A stretch of DNA of 64,000 nucleotides from Euwallacea fornicatus (Eukaryota; Arthropoda; Insecta; Coleoptera; Curculionidae). The position numbers and the translations under genes are program-made. The stretch covers positions 1,116,001 through 1,180,000 of the forward strand of contig NC_089572.1 in assembly GCF_040115645.1 (NCBI RefSeq). The letters are read 5' to 3'. Positions within the stretch are counted from its first letter, which is position 1, and every line of letters starts with the position of its first letter. This document shows, piece after piece, positions 59,317-64,000 of the stretch. The notes beneath the pieces were generated by a model. The model saw only the letters and a list, made by a program, of their open reading frames with translations. It had not been told where the DNA came from and searched no databases.

Positions 59317-60181
59317 CCGGGTGTCCCAAAAATGTGCAGACAAATTTTAAGGGGTGGTGGAGAACATCAATACAGACTTTTTTTCTTTAACGAACATATG
59401 CGCGCGAAAGCACCGTTACGGCTATGGAGCAAATAAAATATTTTAAGTTATATGAAATAACTAAACTAATTCTTCATATAGTTGGACACCACTGTCTTTC
59501 GTTAAATATTTTTTGTCTCAAGTACATTTATTATTGGGGGACACAAACATTTCTTCATCACAATTAGACATTTCAAATATGACAAATTCGAGACCTTAGT
59601 AGGTATTATTTGCATATTATGATTATTTAGCTCACATAGTAACATTGAATTTGTTGATTCTTAGATCAACATTTGTATTGACATCGGACGTCAATTTCTT
59701 ATTTGAAGAGCTTATAGAAATGCACCGATGGGTTAAAAGAGGAGGTTGTGTAGCCTGGCCTCCGAGTTCTCCTGATCTCGACACCCTCGAATTCTGCCTT
59801 TGGAATTCTCTCATATCTCTGAGCTACGAAACGCCGATTCGAAGTGAGGAGGGTCTCTTAGCAAGAATAATAGCCGGTTGCGTACATGTAGAAAGTATTC
59901 CCGAAACATTCCATAGATTCTGCGAGTCAACGAACCGACGGCGCAATATTTGTATTGAAGCAAATGGTAATCATTTTGAAGAAGCACTGTAAGCCATCAT
60001 TTATTTATCAATAAAACAACATTTGGCACGAATAAAAAGTATTTAAAATGGCCAAAACAATATTCCTTTTTTTCTGCTCAAACGGCTCATTTGCTGGCAT
60101 ATGTTTACGTAAGAAAAAGTATATACTGATGCCTCCCATCACCTCTCAAAGTTCGCCGGTATATTTTTGGGACACCTTGTA
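59317..60181 (+). mobile_element. Internally deleted mariner/Tc-like element with 90-bp TIRs
   Basis: Left arm 59317-59405 (GGGTGTCCCAAAAATGTGC, GGGGTGGTGGAGAACATCA, CTTTTTTTCTTTAACGAACA) pairs with right arm 60181-60095 (reverse complement AGGTGTCCCAAAAATATACC, GAGGTGATGGGAGGCATCA, CTTTTTCTTACGTAAACA). At 59720-59992 (+) a transposase tail reads HRWVKRGGCVAWPPSSPDLD, EFCLWNSL, ETPIRSEEGLLARI, CIEANGNHFEEAL, the DUF4817-associated group. The N-terminal part is missing. Confidence 0.8.
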
Positions 60182-60892
60182 GAAATAAACTGAAAGGATG
60201 TTTCAAAGTCGTAGACCGTATATTCTCCAGAGATTAGTCGTATAGCCTTTTGAGCATAAACCAGCTGGAACGTATTCAAAGCGAGACTGCCTAATCGGGT
60301 TATTCCTTTCGAATGGGAGACAAATTATCCAGATTGCAGCCCATTGTTCGAACTTCAGCTTCGTTTGACTGGATCGTTAATTAGGAATACTAACAATCTC
60401 GGATCTGGATCAGCGCCCGTCTATGTAGGTTGGAAATTTCGCATTTTTGTTGATAGACATCGTGTCGCCTGGACCCAGATATGCATCAGGCAGAGATATG
60501 AGACAATACAACAAAGCCAGACACGAAGCTAAAAATACACGAGGTGTCGAGAAAAAGCTGGGCCAAAAGCCAACATTTCCGGCGCTTTGTAACTCAGTCC
60601 AGCCACGTAACGCTAAACACCAACAATTTATCCCAATATTTCCATAGTTTTTAATTCGTGTAAGTGCGGGTCTCCACATTCAGAATGCGACAAATGTGGT
60701 GTTAAGTTTACTACAAAAACTAAATAAGGTAGGGCGGTTTCAGGTCTTTAACAGCGACTTTCATCACACTCTATAATAAGACAAATGGGGCCGCCTCCTA
60801 GGCCGAAGTGACATCATTTTTTGGAATCCAAACTTGGATTTTACATAATTAATGCTCATTTTTAGCCGACCAATTAATATGCAAAAGAGGCT

Positions 60893-63800
60893 ATGAACAG
60901 TCCAACAAAACCATCGCGATTGGATGGAAATGGCATACATAGGATAAGGGAATTTGAGCTCGAAAAGGTACCAACTCAGCAATGCTCTACGATCGCTCTA
61001 CAAATCAATTACCCGCAGGTTAATCTAATTGAAGAGTTCGACATCCTCCAGATAGTGGGAGAAGGATGGTTTGGCAAAATCCTCTTGGTGGAACACAAGG
61101 CCACAGACACGGAGATGGTCTTGAAGGCCCTGCCCAAGCCCTACACGGCCCTCAAGGACTTCTACAGGGAGTTTCACTATGGGCTCAATCTGAGGTGCCA
61201 TAAAAACGTGATATCGGCCTATGATGTTGCCTTTGAGACCGCTGGTTTCTATGTGTTTTCGCAGGAGTATGCTCCTTTAGGTGAGCTGAAAACCATTTAA
61301 GGAAGTCGTCGGACCTCAGGAAGCGAATATCTTTTATACGTAGGAAAATCATTTTTAAACAAAGTACCATTCAAATGTATAATCGATCACAGAAGCGCCT
61401 TTCAGAAAAAATTACAATGCGTCACTGAATTTGGCACAATACTTCTCCCCAATTATCCATTCTCTATTTTTTAATACTAATATCATTGGCGTAGAGGTTA
61501 CTTGCCGCATGGAACTCATTTAAAATCAAAATTTCCTTAGGTCGGAAAATGTTCATATCAGGGACCGCTTTTCAAAGAAAAATTATAGTGCGCCACTGAG
61601 GATAGTTCCAGTAAGTTTTTTGAGAATTTGGCTCAATGTTTCTATTTAAATACGCACTACATTTACATGATTATTTGAATCAAATTCTATTGGCGCAGAA
61701 GTCCGCTTCAGCACGAAATAGGAAATTGCCTCATTTAAAAAATGGGGTGTTACGTTTAATTATTACTTTTTCCAACTGTTTTAAAATGTTCTATTTTTAA
61801 CTTTCAGTTTTTACATATCCAGGAAACCTCCAAAATCTCTAATTTATTGAAAAATTACCTTACACGTTTCATATGGCAACATTTCATTCTGCATTCAGTC
61901 ATGAAGCATATTCCTACTCTTAAATAAAAGCTGTTTGGAATTATTTAAATTTCCAATTTCAAAAATAAAAAATAAATATTTTAAACAGTTAAGTGCTCGG
62001 TGCTGTAATATTCTCAACTACTTATCAACAAATTATTTTAATAATTGTTCAAAATGTCCATCATCTGTTTCCAAACATTTTTCTATGAGTAAGTGTACCT
62101 GGTCAAAACTCAAATAACTAAAAAACATCCTTATGTAAGAATTAAAAAAAAAATTCTGAGTGAATGCAGAGGGAAACTGCCTTTTAACCCATGTATTAAA
62201 ATATAGGGTGTCCCATTTGAAGGAAGTGACTTTTCACCATTTTGAATGGGCCTAATTCAATTTATTTTTCGGACCACTCTATAGATGATTATCAAAGTTG
62301 TAATTAAGAATGATGAAGTACAGCGTTTTGATTTTTTACTCGCAAAAATGTGTTGTTCCACCTCTTTCCAAGGACTCTGCGGAGTTTGTTGGCGGAACGC
62401 TTTAACCTAACCAGATCAAAGCTCTGACGCCGACTGAATTTTCTATGATAAACGTCCGCTCGGTGATGACAACTATTACACAGAGCGTCTTTTTCGCTTC
62501 TACGCACGTGAAGTTTTAGTGAGTGCAGCAAAAGATAATTAGGCGGTGGATAAGTGCGAGAGAGACAGACTGCCGTTTCCTCTTCCATTGTCCACGATGA
62601 ATTAGCTCCGTTGACTCGCAAGCAGTACGCCTTAATCCGAGGACGGAGTGTGTGACAAAATAGGCTTGTTTTGTCACACACTCCGTTGTTTAATTGATAC
62701 GATTTAAAAATGCCATTTTTATCATGGTGTTTGTGGAGGTAAGGTTACATTGAAACTTATCATGGAATTTGTTTTCCAAGGACTTGCGTGTATACGCGTA
62801 ATTCTTGTCGTCCAAAATCACGTAGAACTATACCCATCCCTGGATTAAGGGGTAGTACTTGCAAGTCAACGACGCTAGGCGATTGTTGACAATGGAAGGG
62901 GAAACAGTAGCTTGTCTCCCTTGCACTTGTCGACCGCCTAATTGGCTCTTGGTTTCACTCACTAAAGCTCCAAGTGCATAACTGCAAAAAGGGACTCTAT
63001 AGTTCTTCTCTCTTTTTTAAAGGTGATCTGACCTCGAATGTATCGGACACAGGCATCGGCGAGCTGCACACCAAAAGAGTAGCCAAACAGCTATCTTCGG
63101 CCCTCGAATATATCCACAAAAACGAGCTGGTGCATAGAGACATCAAGCTGGACAACATTCTAGTGTTCAAATCCGATTTTTCCAGAATAAAACTCTGCGA
63201 TTTCGGCGAAACTAGACCGGCCGGATCGGTGGTTTTGCGCAGGAATGAGTGGCTCCCTTATGCTGCTCCTGAAATCCTGGACGTGAACACAGACGAGAGT
63301 TACATGTAAAGTCTGTAGCCTCGTGCATTCACTTTTAAAGTTAAAACTTTGTAGATGCCACACATCTCAAGACGTGTGGCAGTTCGGAATAGTAATCTTC
63401 GTCTGCTTGACTGGCTGCTTGCCCTGGCAAAAGGCAGCTAGTGATGATCCAAGGTATATGCGCTACTGCAACTGGCAAACCAGCAACTTGCCCATGATTC
63501 GTCAGCCTAAGCTGTTCAAGTTGGTCTCCTCCAAGGCTCAGAGGTTCTTTAAAAGATATCTGGAACCCAAGGAGGAGCGACGGCCCAGGGACTTAAAAGA
63601 TGTTTACAGGTAGGTAAGTTGCGGTAATAAGACGGATCTGCAATATTCTTCATGGGTGTTTGTCGTACAGGCATCTTGAGGATAGATGGATGTCTAAAGG
63701 AATGGAGAAAACGAACGAGACTTTAATGGAAGAGGAGGGTTTGTGTCCCTCTATGTACAGCTTTCACAGCTCACCAGATGAGAAAAATAAGCTGCTGCGC

Positions 63801-64000
63801 TCTCTTACCCAGTACGGTCTCGAAACCACGGTGGACCGCGTTGCAAAGAAAGATCGGATAAGAAAATGGATAGAGAATAGCGTGATCACAGAGGAAGATG
63901 ACGATATCGCGGATATTGATGAAGATGAGCCTAGAATCTCCTTAAGAACTCAACCAGTTAAACACAGCCAAAGCGAGAGGAGACCCAAGCCTCGTAACAG
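60893..64000 (+). CDS. SBK-family serine/threonine protein kinase, 3' end beyond window
   Basis: Four exons: 60893-61280, 63023-63305, 63355-63609, 63671 to the window edge; 418 complete codons, still open. The ATG at 60893 is the first after an in-frame TAA. Kinase landmarks are the glycine loop GEGWFG (56-61), VLK lysine K78, a helix-C glutamate near E93, HRDIKLDN with D169 and N174, DFG at 189-191, and APE ending at E213. FSQEYAPLGDL, the short VLRRNEWLPYAAPE activation segment and VWQFGIVIFVCLTGCLPW match SBK1 (SH3-binding-domain kinase) and its insect relatives such as Drosophila meng-po. The tail after the kinase domain is acidic (EEDDDIADIDEDE). By family it is a soluble Ser/Thr kinase, in flies implicated in memory. 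The 1.7-kb first intron holds a dispersed repeat (61950-62370) and a perfect hairpin (62643-62686). An acceptor-like sequence just before 60880 suggests an upstream non-coding exon. Confidence 0.9.
61950..62370 (+). repeat. Dispersed repeat, copy 2, in kinase intron 1
   Basis: Aligns with 22480-22880 over about 400 bp with many substitutions and small indels (GTGCTGTAATATTC, TACTTATCAACAAATTATTTTAAT, TATAGGGTGTCCCATTTGA). Its left end is eroded. It lies wholly within the first intron of the SBK-type kinase gene and should be removed from the spliced transcript. Confidence 0.65.
62643..62686. repeat. Perfect 18-bp inverted repeat (hairpin)
   Basis: ACGGAGTGTGTGACAAAA (62643-62660) and TTTTGTCACACACTCCGT (62669-62686) are exact complements around an 8-nt loop. 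In intron 1 of the kinase gene, just past the dispersed repeat. Confidence 0.9.

Noticed and set aside
58841..59350. 169-codon + strand ORF
   Set aside because: No domain and leucine/serine-rich noise-like composition; the 5' half lies near LINE debris and its end runs into a transposon TIR.
1..64000. tRNA, rRNA or CRISPR array
   Set aside because: None seen by eye. No regular short direct repeats with unique spacers, and no cloverleaf I could support. A tRNAscan run would settle the tRNA point.

Overview
This is a eukaryotic, AT-rich nuclear window. It has spliced genes with GT-AG introns, many only 50-60 bp long, large intergenic spaces and dense DNA-transposon debris. The gene content (insect-type tryptophan hydroxylase, a JIP1/Aplip1-type scaffold, an SBK-family kinase) and the Tc1/mariner-dominated repeats point to an insect. 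A beetle is my guess, but the sequence alone does not prove it.

Layout. Positions 1-40.9 kb hold almost no recognisable coding sequence. The region is a transposon graveyard: decayed Tc1-like copies at about 1.3-2.4, 9.2-11.5, 26.1-29.0, 32.2-33.6 and 37.5-39.2 kb; a long-TIR element at 3.6-5.2 kb; foldback elements at 15.7-16.7, 31.6-33.9 and 38.2-38.9 kb; and a three-deep nest at 21.3-23.2 kb. One orphan candidate exon lies at 2.9 kb and a paired DRE-like palindrome at 25.0 kb.

Positions 40.9-64 kb hold four genes. (1) The 3' part of a PH-RA-RhoGAP gene of ARHGAP20 type, + strand, 40966-44507, eight exons, ending in a proline-rich tail with a PDZ-ligand-like C-terminus. (2) A complete JIP1/Aplip1 gene, + strand, 47936-50471, nine exons, 413 aa, with SH3, PTB and kinesin-binding C-terminus. 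(3) A complete tryptophan hydroxylase gene, - strand, 51919-56526, nine exons, 532 aa, convergent with Aplip1 and preceded by a TATA box. (4) An SBK-family serine/threonine kinase, + strand, from 60893 and running off the right edge. From family knowledge these are mostly genes expected in neurons (serotonin synthesis, axonal transport scaffold, GTPase control, kinase), but the window does not show that they are co-regulated.

The most unusual thing seen is structural. Several foldback or long-TIR elements have a TACAGGG(T/C)G motif at the very end of an arm and again exactly 110 bp inward (both arms of 28059-28839, the left arm at 21470, the right arm of 54856-55623), although the two families involved differ in internal sequence. 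This resembles the IR/DR organisation of some Tc1 transposons. Related short elements sit in introns of all three upstream genes. I found no wholly new gene system. The foldback elements and their paired ends are the best candidates for undescribed biology here.
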